Source of the DNA: an uncultured Eggerthellaceae bacterium
GTDB taxonomy: Bacteria; Actinomycetota; Coriobacteriia; Coriobacteriales; Eggerthellaceae
DNA length: 64,000 nt
Direction: 5' to 3'
NCBI GenBank assembly: GCA_947566075.1
Contig: CANOIM010000008.1
Span: 24,244 to 88,243, forward strand
In this document: positions 1-7,206 of the stretch, in pieces
Numbering within the stretch: the stretch's first letter is position 1
Layout: each line of letters opens with the position of its first letter
Position numbers and translations under genes: made by a program
Notes under the pieces: generated by a model
Told to the model about the DNA's origin: nothing
Database searches by the model: none
What the model saw: the letters and a program-made list of their open reading frames with translations, nothing else

Positions 1-24
1 CAATACGATGCCTGCACAGTTCAT
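1..24 (-). CDS. possible 5' end of an unknown gene leaving the window
   Basis: An ATG at 24-22 on the minus strand is preceded, seven bases upstream, by a strong Shine-Dalgarno run (GAGGAGG, about 32-38). Only eight codons (MNCAGIVL) lie inside the window, so the product cannot be named. Further upstream is a perfect 12-bp palindrome, ATCAAGCTTGAT, at 124-135, which could be an operator. The opposite strand is also open from base 1 through the repeat at 161, so a truncated plus-strand gene is the alternative reading. Both are weak. Confidence 0.3.
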
Positions 25-160
25 GGATGCTCCTCCTCAGGATGTGGTGCTCCTTATGGGGATATTATTCCACAAGCGCGCACTCCTGGAACTCCAGCGC
101 CGTCCGCTGAGGCTGAACGCAACATCAAGCTTGATAAAAAGCGTTGCCTTTCTCTCATGG

Positions 161-187
161 GAGTCACGGGGACGGTTCTCCTGACTC
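161..187 (+). repeat. REP-like hairpin, left
   Basis: Arms GAGTCA (161-166) and TGACTC (182-187) enclose a 15-nt loop that begins CGGGGACG. The same stem-15-stem design and the same CGGGGACG core recur in the inverted-repeat arms at 36841-36942, so this is a dispersed repeat and not only a transposon end. Confidence 0.7.
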
Positions 188-947
188 AATTTTGGCTTCG
201 AGCCCTTTCTACGGTGTTGCGGTTCAGTCCTGTCAGGCGAGCGATCTGGCGAACGGAGAGCCCCCGTGTACGCAACTTCCCGATAATATTGCGCTGGTTT
301 TCTCGCTCAATTTCGCAGAGCTGCTGGCAGTGGTCTATGGCTGCCACTTGACAAATGATCTCCTTGGCTTCAGCATCGGTTGGTCGATGCGAGTCATCGA
401 AAGCGCAAATGTAACCCGAATCCTTGCTTTCATCAATTAGCTCACGAAAAGCCCCAGCGGCAGAACCTTTCTCGTCTGCGAGCATAGAGAGGGCAAACTC
501 CGTGTCAGTCAGGGAAGGCGATTTCGTATATTCATCGTAGCTGGTCCATTCGCTAACCTCGCCACCAGCTTCCAGGGGGTTTCGGTGAATGTATCGCAAG
601 GTAGCAAGAAAATACGCGTCACCATCGACCGGCTTGCTTTTGAAACGATCCTGGAACAGGTAGCCGGTGCGGTCGTACTTGCGATCATAATAGCTGGAAT
701 AGCTCAGTTGCAGCTTCTTCATTGCAACCGAGAGCGTATCCAAATCCGTCTTCACGAGAAGGTGAGCGTGGTTGCCCATCAGGCACCATGCGTAAAGCGA
801 AAACTCGCACTCTTTCTTATAGCGCTCCAACCTGTCCAGGAAAGCTCTCTTATCCTCATCATCATAGAAGAGCTGAACCTGATTGATCCCTCGAATCATC
901 ACATGATAGATATCGGAAGCGCTCTTGAGCCTTGGTGTGCGTGGCAT
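186..947 (-). CDS. REP-associated tyrosine transposase (Y1/HUH family)
   Basis: The 253-residue protein is an IS200/RayT-type Y1 transposase that nicks and rejoins single-stranded DNA at hairpins. Visible signatures are the N-terminal PRTPR-x-YHVMIRG strand, the HUH metal-binding motif in GNHAHLLVK near residue 59, and the Y1 helix region with YLFQDRFKSK followed by a TLRYIHRNP motif. The C-terminal part (about residues 200-253) is a helix-turn-helix extension (SVRQIARLTGLNRNTVERAR), common in this class and likely to bind DNA. The start at 947 has GAGAGGTGATGGGAT directly upstream. The gene is bracketed by inverted REP hairpins and looks intact. RAYTs are usually single-copy and domesticated; whether this one moves repeats cannot be told from sequence. 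Confidence 0.9.
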   Translation of the reverse strand: MPRTPRLKSASDIYHVMIRGINQVQLFYDDEDKRAFLDRLERYKKECEFSLYAWCLMGNHAHLLVKTDLDTLSVAMKKLQLSYSSYYDRKYDRTGYLFQDRFKSKPVDGDAYFLATLRYIHRNPLEAGGEVSEWTSYDEYTKSPSLTDTEFALSMLADEKGSAAGAFRELIDESKDSGYICAFDDSHRPTDAEAKEIICQVAAIDHCQQLCEIERENQRNIIGKLRTRGLSVRQIARLTGLNRNTVERARSQN

Positions 948-989
948 ATCCCATCACCTCTCGCTGGAGAATAGATGGTGAAGTAGGCT

Positions 990-1016
990 GAGTCAAGAGA
1001 ACCGTCCCCACGACTC
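990..1016 (-). repeat. REP-like hairpin, right (inverted)
   Basis: On the minus strand this reads GAGTCG, a 15-nt loop starting TGGGGACGG, then TGACTC. It differs from the left copy at three positions, and one stem pair becomes a G-T wobble. It lies 40 bases upstream of the transposase start. Confidence 0.65.
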
Positions 1017-1020
1017 TCAC

Positions 1021-1119
1021 ACGATCGAGCTGACTCCTTCAGAGTTGGAAGAAGTCGTCCCTGGATGCATGTGGGTCGACGTCTGCAAGCTGCCGAGCGA
1101 CGCTCGTCTTGAGAAGTAG
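1021..1119 (+). pseudogene. possible C-terminal fragment of an unrecognised gene
   Basis: Immediately outside the right REP hairpin, one plus-strand frame reads 32 protein-like residues (TIELTPSELEEVVPG ... DARLEK) and ends in TAG at 1117-1119. There is no start or ribosome site. It could be the tail of a gene cut by the repeat or mobile element, or chance. No family was recognised. Confidence 0.22.
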
Positions 1120-1173
1120 CATCTGCACCTCCCTGCCCCCCTGTGTTATGACTGTCTTGAAGGACCACCACGA

Positions 1174-1428
1174 TCAATAATGATCTTTGCATGAGAGGAT
1201 GTTGATACGCCCCTCCTCAATAGAATAGATCAGCCGATTCGCCGCGTCGATGCGTCGTGACCAGCAACCTGATAATCCGAACCTCAATGGCTCCGGCTTC
1301 CCTAACCCTGAGAAGGGATCACGTTCGATATCACGGATGAGTCCGTTTATGCGCTTGAGCGTCTTCTTATCCTGCGACTCCCAATACAGATAATCATCCC
1401 AGGCATCATCCGAGAATACCTTAAGCAT
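1174..1428 (-). CDS. yoeB: YoeB-type mRNA interferase toxin
   Basis: The 84-residue protein matches the Txe/YoeB family over its full usual length. YoeB binds the ribosomal A site and cleaves mRNA. The sequence has the family's WxDYLYW start, a KRIN-LI-DI-RDPF segment, the basic SRRID stretch and the terminal CKDHY whose His-Tyr pair belongs to the active site. It overlaps the upstream antitoxin by 8 nt, so the two are translationally coupled. Nothing suggests truncation. Confidence 0.93.
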   Translation of the reverse strand: MLKVFSDDAWDDYLYWESQDKKTLKRINGLIRDIERDPFSGLGKPEPLRFGLSGCWSRRIDAANRLIYSIEEGRINILSCKDHY

Positions 1429-1678
1429 CCAGGAGCTCCCGGCTATGAACCTCCCCCGACCTCACCTGTTCCAAGCCCCTGAGGACCTTCTCATGGAGAT
1501 ACGGATTCTCATAGATCCGGATGGTCTCCATGAGGGCATCATAGTCCCCCGCATTCATGACGACGATGTTCTCTGATTCATCCCTATTCGCCACGAGCAA
1601 GCAATCAGCATCATCCCTGCAACGGCGCATCTCCGATTTCAGATCCTCACGAAAGGCGCTATAGGTGACAGTCCTCAT
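1421..1678 (-). CDS. yefM: YefM-type antitoxin
   Basis: This 85-residue Phd/YefM protein would neutralise YoeB and repress the operon. It has the typical N-terminal DNA-binding half (TYSAFREDLKSEMRRC, then a VANRDESENIVVMNAGDYDALMET core) and a toxin-wrapping C-terminal half (residues about 55-85). GGGAGCAGCG lies just upstream of the ATG at 1678. The promoter contains a near-perfect operator at 1705-1728. Confidence 0.93.
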   Translation of the reverse strand: MRTVTYSAFREDLKSEMRRCRDDADCLLVANRDESENIVVMNAGDYDALMETIRIYENPYLHEKVLRGLEQVRSGEVHSRELLDA

Positions 1679-1704
1679 CGCTGCTCCCTTGATCGTAGCA
1701 TTTT

Positions 1705-1743
1705 ACTTGTACACATTATAGTACAAGTTAGACACTCACCAAG
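1705..1743 (-). promoter_or_regulatory. yefM-yoeB promoter with overlapping operator
   Basis: A perfect inverted repeat ACTTGTAC-N8-GTACAAGT spans 1705-1728, and a perfect -10 hexamer TATAAT (minus strand, 1720-1715) sits in its spacer. A -35-like TTGGTG lies 16 bp upstream (1742-1737). E. coli YefM-YoeB operators are known to contain TGTACA cores, which this repeat also shows, so autorepression by promoter occlusion is expected. Confidence 0.8.
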
Positions 1744-1769
1744 ATAGAGCATCCAATGACACAGTGATG

Positions 1770-1799
1770 TCATGAGAAGCGCTTGAGCAGGAGTGAATT
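1770..1799 (-). pseudogene. 30-nt remnant of a copA 3' end
   Basis: On the minus strand these bases encode NSLLLKRFS followed by a stop, identical in protein to the last nine residues of CopA at 15880-15909 and differing by only two synonymous base changes in 30. The similarity stops within three bases on either side. It lies between slyD and yefM with no copA gene around it, so it looks like the scar of a lost or recombined copA paralogue. Confidence 0.65.
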
Positions 1800-1826
1800 G
1801 CTTGAAGCAAAAGGATCGCCCTCTCC

Positions 1827-2339
1827 TCAAGCCTGGAGTTGCTCTTTGAGCTTATGGCAACCGCAGGTGCAACCAGCGGCATGCTCTTCGTTCTCGATCA
1901 AGCTTCCGGTCTCACCGTAGATATCCACGACTTCCAAATCGAAGGTGAGGTCGTGACCGGCCAGTTCATGGTTGAAGTCGAAGCATATTCCCGATTCGGA
2001 AACGCTCGCCACCTTGACACGGCGGCGCTCCTCCCCCATGTCCAGCAGGATAAAGCCGCCCACAGGCAGCTTCTCCCAGTTAGGGAACCCGCCTGCAGGC
2101 ACCGTCTCTTTGAGGGCAGGATCGTATTCTCCGTAGGCTTCCGCAGCTGATATGGTGACCGTCCGCTTCTGGAATGGCTCCAGGGAACAGACCGCTTTCT
2201 CCAACCCCGGGATCACCGTGTTCGCGCCCACCACGAAGACAAGCGGGTGGCCTTCATGGGCCTCCGAGCTGTCGAACACGGTCCCGTCCTCTAGGCGTCC
2301 TTCGTACATAACGCTCACCTTGCTACCAACTTCTATCAT
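1827..2339 (-). CDS. slyD: SlyD-like FKBP peptidyl-prolyl isomerase / metal-binding chaperone
   Basis: The 170-residue protein has the SlyD layout: an FKBP half with YEGRLEDGTVFDSSE at residues 12-26 and PLVFVVGANTVIPGLEKAV at about 32-50, an insert-in-flap domain (about 70-120), a second FKBP strand pair (DLTFDLEVVDI) and a Cys/His tail, CTCGCH, near residues 156-161 that can bind nickel or zinc. SlyD proteins help deliver nickel to hydrogenases and fold cytosolic proteins. It is the last gene of the minus-strand cluster and overlaps the upstream hypothetical gene by 4 nt, so it may serve metalloenzyme maturation here; that role is inference. Confidence 0.85.
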   Translation of the reverse strand: MIEVGSKVSVMYEGRLEDGTVFDSSEAHEGHPLVFVVGANTVIPGLEKAVCSLEPFQKRTVTISAAEAYGEYDPALKETVPAGGFPNWEKLPVGGFILLDMGEERRRVKVASVSESGICFDFNHELAGHDLTFDLEVVDIYGETGSLIENEEHAAGCTCGCHKLKEQLQA

Positions 2340-2668
2340 GCTGACCTTCCTCCTGCCGCGAACACGGGCGGCGTCTCCATAGGCTCGCTAGCCTTGCCGG
2401 TGAGTATGTTGTGCCAAAGGCCCTCCGCCAGTACATAGAGGGCCTTGAACTCTATCTTGCCTGCATGGGATGCGCTGCCTAGGTAGCGCACCGACCCCTC
2501 TCCCAGCGGGCCCAGAGCAACCCAGGTGCCATCGGCACCATAAGGCCGATATACGGTACCGTCGAAGGCTCGAACGGTACCGTCATCCCAATCAACGGGC
2601 CCGATGGGAAGGGCTGACAGCTTTCCCTCGGCCTTCAGGCGCGCTATGACGGCGTCAGCACAAGACAT
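2336..2668 (-). CDS. hypothetical protein in the Mo catabolic cluster
   Basis: The 110-residue product was not recognised. It is soluble, with no signal peptide, membrane segment or cysteine cluster (one Cys near the start). A central stretch of tryptophan and glycine turns (DWDDGTVRAFDGTVYRPYGADGTWVALG) looks like short beta strands. It starts three bases after the VOC gene ends and overlaps slyD by 4 nt, so it is co-translated with both. Its place at the end of a catabolic operon suggests an accessory binding or stabilising role, but no function can be assigned. Confidence 0.65.
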   Translation of the reverse strand: MSCADAVIARLKAEGKLSALPIGPVDWDDGTVRAFDGTVYRPYGADGTWVALGPLGEGSVRYLGSASHAGKIEFKALYVLAEGLWHNILTGKASEPMETPPVFAAGGRSA

Positions 2669-2671
2669 TGT

Positions 2672-3301
2672 CTATTTGCCACCCATGGGAATGAACATCG
2701 TCTCCGCTGAGCCGTCCCACTTCTCTCGAGCACCGATGATGGCATCGTGGAGGTTCTTCGCCCGAGGCTCTACGAATTGCACAGCGAACCCGACGTCCTT
2801 GCGGAAGTCGGCCACCATGAAGGACGGCTTCCCGGCGTTGGCGCGCACCATGGCCTCGTCGGTTCCCGTGGCCCGTGCCTTTTCCAGGGCGTTCTCCAAG
2901 TCGGGATAGCCCACCGTGATCACGTCCACGCCAAGGAAGTCGCAGGCATCCTGGGCCTCTTCCAGGCTTTCCACGAAGACATGGATGTGGTTGAGACCGG
3001 GAACGTCTTCCTTGTTGAGCTCAGTGAACATGGTCGGCACCGACCAATCGTTCTGCGTGACCACCTCGATGGAATGGCTGCCCCAGGCGCCATAACAGGC
3101 GTGGAACTCAAGGCCCGTGCAGTCTACCTCCTCGCCGTGGTACAGAAGCTTTCCGAAAGTGTTGGTGGTGTAGAAGAACGGCCCGGACCCGAAAATGCGG
3201 TTATGGGCCGTCATAAAAGCTCTCCAGTCCGGAGCGCAGAAGCCTAATTGGTGTACCCAGTCCCTGCCCTTGAAATAGTCAGAGAAGTCTTTCTTCGCCA
3301 T
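2672..3301 (-). CDS. VOC-superfamily (glyoxalase-fold) protein, first copy
   Basis: The 209-residue protein has the paired beta-alpha-beta-beta-beta modules of the vicinal-oxygen-chelate fold. Module one starts with WVHQLGFCAPDW (His near residue 17, a likely metal ligand) and includes EFHACYGAWGSHSIEVV. Module two starts with GLNHIHVFVESLEEAQ and ends with VGFAVQFVEPRAKN. VOC enzymes include epimerases, dioxygenases, lyases and isoflavonoid racemases, all acting on metal-chelated enolates. It lies between an SDR and the hypothetical gene with gaps of under 30 nt. A racemase or isomerase step for an aromatic ketone would fit, but the substrate is unknown. Confidence 0.8.
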   Translation of the reverse strand: MAKKDFSDYFKGRDWVHQLGFCAPDWRAFMTAHNRIFGSGPFFYTTNTFGKLLYHGEEVDCTGLEFHACYGAWGSHSIEVVTQNDWSVPTMFTELNKEDVPGLNHIHVFVESLEEAQDACDFLGVDVITVGYPDLENALEKARATGTDEAMVRANAGKPSFMVADFRKDVGFAVQFVEPRAKNLHDAIIGAREKWDGSAETMFIPMGGK

Positions 3302-3327
3302 GGTGCCACCTTTCCTATCTGGCGCAG

Positions 3328-4158
3328 CTAGTCAAGCTGCTTTGCCATCGTCATACCGAATTTGCCGCCGTCGAGGACAAGGTCGACACCCGTCAAGTAT
3401 TCCAGCCCCGGCTCCAACAGGCGCACGATGAACTCGGCCATCTCGCCCGGCTCACCCAGACGCCCGAAAGCCGTGCCGCGCTCGATGCCTGCTACTGTCT
3501 CGTCGGAAGCCTCGCGCAGCATAGGGGTGTCGAAGGCTCCAGGCGCGATCGAGAAGATCCGGCATCCCTTCTTCCCGAAGCGCCGGGTGTTAGCGCGGGT
3601 GTAATACTGCGTGAACGTCTTGGAGATCGGGTAGTACTGGTAGTCCTCCCCCATGGCCCGCATGGCCTCCGGGACCTCGCGGACGTCGATGGCGGCTTTG
3701 GCCTTTTCGAAAAAGGTAGGCGCGTTGGGGTCGTCCCAGATCGCACGCTCTTCCGGCGTGGGCTGCACGAAGTAGCCGGTGATGGACGAATAGTTCACCA
3801 GCGCTGACCCTTCTTCGAGGTAGGGCAGGAACGCCTCTACGAAGTTCACGGTTCCCACCATGTTGATCTTGACGATGAGGTCGCCGCCGCCTGCATCCAC
3901 TCCCGCAGCGTTCACCACATTGCCGATGGGGGCGATGGATGCCGCGTAGGCCGCGAATTCATCGAGAGAGACGCGGTCCGATATGTCGACGGTCTTGCCG
4001 TAGGCCTCTATACCCCGCTCTTCAAGCTTGGCGATGGCGTCGGCAAGCCGCTTCTCGTTACGACCGCCCACCAACACCGGGCCCAGCTTGCCCAAGGCAA
4101 TGGCGGTGGACAGGCCCATGCCGGACGTCCCGCCGGTCACCACTTGGAGTTTCTTCAT
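3328..4158 (-). CDS. short-chain dehydrogenase/reductase, first copy
   Basis: The start is taken at 4158 because AAAGGAGGGG sits seven bases before that ATG and overlaps the six extra codons of the longer frame. The 276-residue SDR has the cofactor motif TGGTSGMG at residues 8-15, a NAAG motif mid-protein (NVVNAAGVDAGG), a catalytic serine region (VNYSSITGYF) and YYPISK carrying the YxxxK pair. A loop of about 45 residues between Ser and Tyr (QPTPEERAIWDDPNAPTFFEKAK) is longer than usual and probably shapes the substrate pocket. NAD(P)-dependent reduction of a ring ketone or phenolic tautomer would fit the neighbouring Mo enzyme. Phloroglucinol reductase and dihydrodaidzein reductase are SDRs, but this assignment is family-level only. 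Confidence 0.87.
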   Translation of the reverse strand: MKKLQVVTGGTSGMGLSTAIALGKLGPVLVGGRNEKRLADAIAKLEERGIEAYGKTVDISDRVSLDEFAAYAASIAPIGNVVNAAGVDAGGGDLIVKINMVGTVNFVEAFLPYLEEGSALVNYSSITGYFVQPTPEERAIWDDPNAPTFFEKAKAAIDVREVPEAMRAMGEDYQYYPISKTFTQYYTRANTRRFGKKGCRIFSIAPGAFDTPMLREASDETVAGIERGTAFGRLGEPGEMAEFIVRLLEPGLEYLTGVDLVLDGGKFGMTMAKQLD

Positions 4159-4227
4159 CTTGCCCCTCCTTTTCAATGGCCAGGCGGACGCGCATCCGCG
4201 GCCGCCTGGCCTTCGACCAGTCTTGAG

Positions 4228-5685
4228 CTATTCGGAATCCGCCACTTCCTCCGTCGGCTTCTTCAACAGGAACGTGATGGCGAACAGGACGATCCACGCG
4301 ACGAGGGACACAATCATGCACAGGCGCATGCCCATGGCCGGGTCCATAGCCACCAACAACGTGAACACAGCCATGCCAACACCAGCACCGAGGTTTTGAC
4401 CCAATTGGATAACAGAGTTACCGATGGTGCGCAGATCGGGCTTCAGCATGATCTGCGGAGCCGCCGACTGCGTGACCGTTTGTTGGGAGTTGAATACACC
4501 ACCGAGGAACGTGAGGATGTAGATCACCCACACCGGCACGCCCGGCACAAGCACCAGCACGAAGGCCGCCATGATGACCACACGGAAGACGTTACCCAGC
4601 GTCATGACCCACTTCGCCGTGTTCTGCTTCGCGATGATCTTGCCGAACACCGGACCCAAGAACAGGCCGAGAACCGCGAGAAGGGACGTGGACAAGCCGC
4701 CTGCCAGAGCAGGGCCGATGGTCTCAACGATGGGATCGGTTGCAAGCGTGCGCATGATGAAGCCGGGAATGAAGAACGAGATGGACATAGCGCCGAAGTT
4801 ATGGAGGAAGTTCGCCCCAGTTAGAACGAGGGTGTTGCGGTCTTTGATCGCGTTCAATGGCACGATGGCATCATTCTTCTTCTTTTTGATGATGAGCACC
4901 AAAACGATCAGGGCGATGACGGAAACCACCAGCAATCCGGTGTTGAGCGGCGTGCCGAACTTCACATAGTTGCTACCCATGGACAACGCGATGATGAGGC
5001 AGCCCAGGAAGACGGTGATCACAGCGGCACCAGCGAAATCGAACTTGCCGCCCTTGACGGCCAGGAACTCCACCTCTTCCTTCTTCACCTTGACGCCCAT
5101 GAGGATGAGTGCAGCGCCCAACGCCAGGAAGGCGAACAGGATGAAGCACCACACACGCCACCCGATCTGGTCGATGACGATGCCGCCCACGAACGGGCCA
5201 GCTAGGATGCCGACCGACATCATGGTTCCCACCAAGCCGAGGTAGAGGCCCGCCTGTTTCTTGTCGAAGATGTCACGGATCATGGTGAAACCGATGGCGA
5301 ACACGCCAGCGCTCACCAAGCCCCAGAAGATATTCGCTGCAATGATGATGAACATGTTGGTGGCGATGCCGCGCAGAAAGAGCACGACGGCGCCGACCAC
5401 GAGCGACCCACCGGCCAACAGGCGCTTCGCTGCAGGGTTACGGGCGCCGATGAATCCGTAGATAGGCATGGCGCACACGCCGATGATGCCGCTAACCCCC
5501 TGGGCTAAGCCGTAGATATCCATGCCATCAATCTCGGCCGCAGCCGCGGGAAGCATGGTCGAGTTGGTATTGGATACCAGCATGTTTGCGATAACGGCCA
5601 GGTACAAACCGATGACCGTCATCATCTTCTTCGAATTAGGGGCGCTCAGAAACGGGTTCTTGCGCTCCTCGTTGCCTTGTTCCAT
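4228..5685 (-). CDS. MFS transporter, probably 14 membrane segments
   Basis: The start is placed at 5685, where AAAGGAG precedes MEQGNEERKN; the longer frame adds about 59 non-homologous residues. The 485-residue product has the spaced hydrophobic helices of an MFS carrier. A PIYGFIGARNPAAKRL loop 2-3 motif and a GPFVGGIVIDQIGWRVWCFI helix resemble motif C of DHA2-type antiporters. It would import the substrate of the Mo/SDR/VOC cluster or export its product. It is co-directional with the SDR genes on either side and is preceded by two hairpins at 5760-5816 that may uncouple its expression from upstream genes. Confidence 0.88.
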   Translation of the reverse strand: MEQGNEERKNPFLSAPNSKKMMTVIGLYLAVIANMLVSNTNSTMLPAAAAEIDGMDIYGLAQGVSGIIGVCAMPIYGFIGARNPAAKRLLAGGSLVVGAVVLFLRGIATNMFIIIAANIFWGLVSAGVFAIGFTMIRDIFDKKQAGLYLGLVGTMMSVGILAGPFVGGIVIDQIGWRVWCFILFAFLALGAALILMGVKVKKEEVEFLAVKGGKFDFAGAAVITVFLGCLIIALSMGSNYVKFGTPLNTGLLVVSVIALIVLVLIIKKKKNDAIVPLNAIKDRNTLVLTGANFLHNFGAMSISFFIPGFIMRTLATDPIVETIGPALAGGLSTSLLAVLGLFLGPVFGKIIAKQNTAKWVMTLGNVFRVVIMAAFVLVLVPGVPVWVIYILTFLGGVFNSQQTVTQSAAPQIMLKPDLRTIGNSVIQLGQNLGAGVGMAVFTLLVAMDPAMGMRLCMIVSLVAWIVLFAITFLLKKPTEEVADSE

Positions 5686-5759
5686 GATTCGCTCCTTTGC
5701 GAACCGCCTCCATAAGAATGCAGATACCCAAAGAGCAAGAACCGTATTACCATGGAGAC

Positions 5760-5816
5760 GGCATATTCTTCGGATATGCCATAAGGAGGGCGGAGCCTTT
5801 GCCGGGGCCGCCCTCC
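5760..5816 (-). other. two consecutive intercistronic hairpins upstream of the MFS gene
   Basis: GGCATAT/ATATGCC arms (5760-5766 and 5774-5780) and a 9-bp GGAGGGCGG/CCGCCCTCC stem (5785-5793 and 5808-5816) lie between the SDR stop and the MFS start. Neither is followed by a run of T on the minus strand, so RNA processing or partial attenuation is more likely than full termination. Confidence 0.5.
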
Positions 5817-5833
5817 GCTTCGTTGCTTCGGCT

Positions 5834-6616
5834 CTAGCAGAGCTCCCCGCCATCCACGACAAGATGCTGTCCTGTCATGAAGCTAGAAGCATCAGAGGCG
5901 AGGTACAGCACCGCATTGGCGCAGTCGGACACCTTGCCCGTACGGCCCAGGGGGATCTTGGACAGGATGCCTGGAGCCATCTTCTGGAAGATGTCGTCAG
6001 TGCCAGCGGGGTGGGTCATGTCGGTCTCGATGAACCCGGGATACAGCGTGTTCACACGCACACCTTCAGGGGCGAGGAGCTTGCCGATACAGGGCGTGAG
6101 CGCCCGGATGGCACCCTTGGTAGCGGTGTACGCTACGGAACCCGCTGCCTTCCAGGCTGCCAAGGAAGCCACGGGAATGATGGCCCCTACGCGGTTCTTT
6201 GCGCATTCTTCCCACCCATGCTTGACCATGAACATCACGCCATCCAGGTTGATGCCCAAAACCTTGCGCCAATTGTCAGTATCGAAAGCCGTTCCCAGGC
6301 CTCCGGAGACCGAGAGTCCCGAGATGCCTGCCGCAAGCACCATGATGTCCAGGCGTCCGAACTCGCGTACGCATTCATCCACTGCGGCCTTGCAGTCCTC
6401 TTCGCTGGATACATCAGTCACGCGGTAGGAGGCTTCTCCGCCAGCGGACCTGATCTCAGCCACTGCCTCCTGCAGCTTGTCTTCACGGCGCGCCGTGAGA
6501 AATACCTTGGCACCGTGCTCAGCCAGAATCTTTGCCGATTCATTTCCAATGCCATGGGAGCTGGCGCCGGTTATGAGCGCAACCCTCCCCGTGAGATCGA
6601 ACGAATCATTTCTCAT
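5834..6616 (-). CDS. short-chain dehydrogenase/reductase, second copy
   Basis: The start at 6616 (MRNDSFDLTGRVALITG) is preceded by GAGAAGGGAATC; the longer frame runs into the VOC gene. The 260-residue product is a classical SDR: cofactor loop TGASSHGIG near residue 15, acidic NAD(P)-region, LAAGISG mid-protein, the SLAAWKAAGSVAYTATKGA segment with catalytic Tyr and Lys, and a C-terminal FMTGQHLVVDGGELC typical of FabG-like enzymes. It lies 28 nt downstream of the second VOC gene. Two different SDRs in one cluster suggest two successive redox steps, or reduction and re-oxidation of one ketone, on the compound handled by the Mo enzyme. Confidence 0.88.
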   Translation of the reverse strand: MRNDSFDLTGRVALITGASSHGIGNESAKILAEHGAKVFLTARREDKLQEAVAEIRSAGGEASYRVTDVSSEEDCKAAVDECVREFGRLDIMVLAAGISGLSVSGGLGTAFDTDNWRKVLGINLDGVMFMVKHGWEECAKNRVGAIIPVASLAAWKAAGSVAYTATKGAIRALTPCIGKLLAPEGVRVNTLYPGFIETDMTHPAGTDDIFQKMAPGILSKIPLGRTGKVSDCANAVLYLASDASSFMTGQHLVVDGGELC

Positions 6617-6644
6617 GATGATTCCCTTCTCGATCGGTTCAGCT

Positions 6645-7178
6645 TTACTTTCCCTGCATGAGGGCGGCCATGGGCATGAGGGCAGGTGCCTCAGCAGGTG
6701 AGTTCTCATGAACTGCCTTGATGCCCTGCCACAGCTGCTCGGACGGAGTGTTCACCTCCACGTACTGACCCAGTTGCTCGCGGGCGTCCATGTAGGCGAT
6801 TTCCAGCCCCTGTCCAGAAGTGACGCGCATGGCAAGCGGCATACCCGCCGCTTCCAAGACTGCAATCGCAGCATCTACATCATCCACCCAGATGCAGAAG
6901 TGGTGCAGGCCGAAGCGTCCCATCTCGTGGTAGGGATCAGGGCCCGTGCTCTGCACCTCGATGAGTTCCAACTGGATATCATTCATGTGGCCCAGCGCCG
7001 TGCGCATCTGAAGGTCAGCGTCCTCTCCGCGCACCTTGCAACTTGCAAGAGGGTTGACGCCAAGGTCAACAAAGGGGCCCGCACCGAGCGATTCGCGCAA
7101 GTAGGCAGCGGACTCTTCGATGCTCTCCACGTAGTAACCGATCTGCTTGATGCCGTACTTATTGAACATCTCGTTCAT
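6645..7178 (-). CDS. VOC-family epimerase/racemase-like protein, second copy
   Basis: The 177-residue protein resembles methylmalonyl-CoA epimerase: KQIGYYVESIEESAAYLRESLG opens module one, DIQLELIEVQS carries a probable Glu ligand, and GLHHFCIWVDDVDAAI opens module two with its His ligand. The C-terminal tail (about residues 145-177) is Ala/Pro-rich. The start at 7178 has GAAAGGACTGATC upstream. Dihydrodaidzein racemase of equol-forming Eggerthellaceae belongs to this same subfamily, so racemisation of a chiral ketone feeding the adjacent SDR is a reasonable guess. The paired VOC plus SDR order is what makes it worth testing. Confidence 0.82.
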   Translation of the reverse strand: MNEMFNKYGIKQIGYYVESIEESAAYLRESLGAGPFVDLGVNPLASCKVRGEDADLQMRTALGHMNDIQLELIEVQSTGPDPYHEMGRFGLHHFCIWVDDVDAAIAVLEAAGMPLAMRVTSGQGLEIAYMDAREQLGQYVEVNTPSEQLWQGIKAVHENSPAEAPALMPMAALMQGK

Positions 7179-7206
7179 GATCAGTCCTTTCTCAGGTCAA
7201 GAACAG

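Larger units (their letters stand above)
161..1016. mobile_element. RAYT element: REP-type hairpin repeats bracketing a Y1 transposase
   Basis: Two related 27-nt hairpin units face each other at 161-187 and 990-1016 and enclose the transposase gene. Each unit is a 6-nt stem, a 15-nt loop and a 6-nt stem; the left copy has GAGTCA and TGACTC arms around a loop starting CGGGGACGG. The right copy, read on the other strand, matches the left at 24 of 27 positions. The transposase stop codon lies inside the left unit. This is the classic layout of REP-associated tyrosine transposases, which act on such palindromes. No target duplication is apparent, as expected for single-strand HUH transposition. 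Confidence 0.75.
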
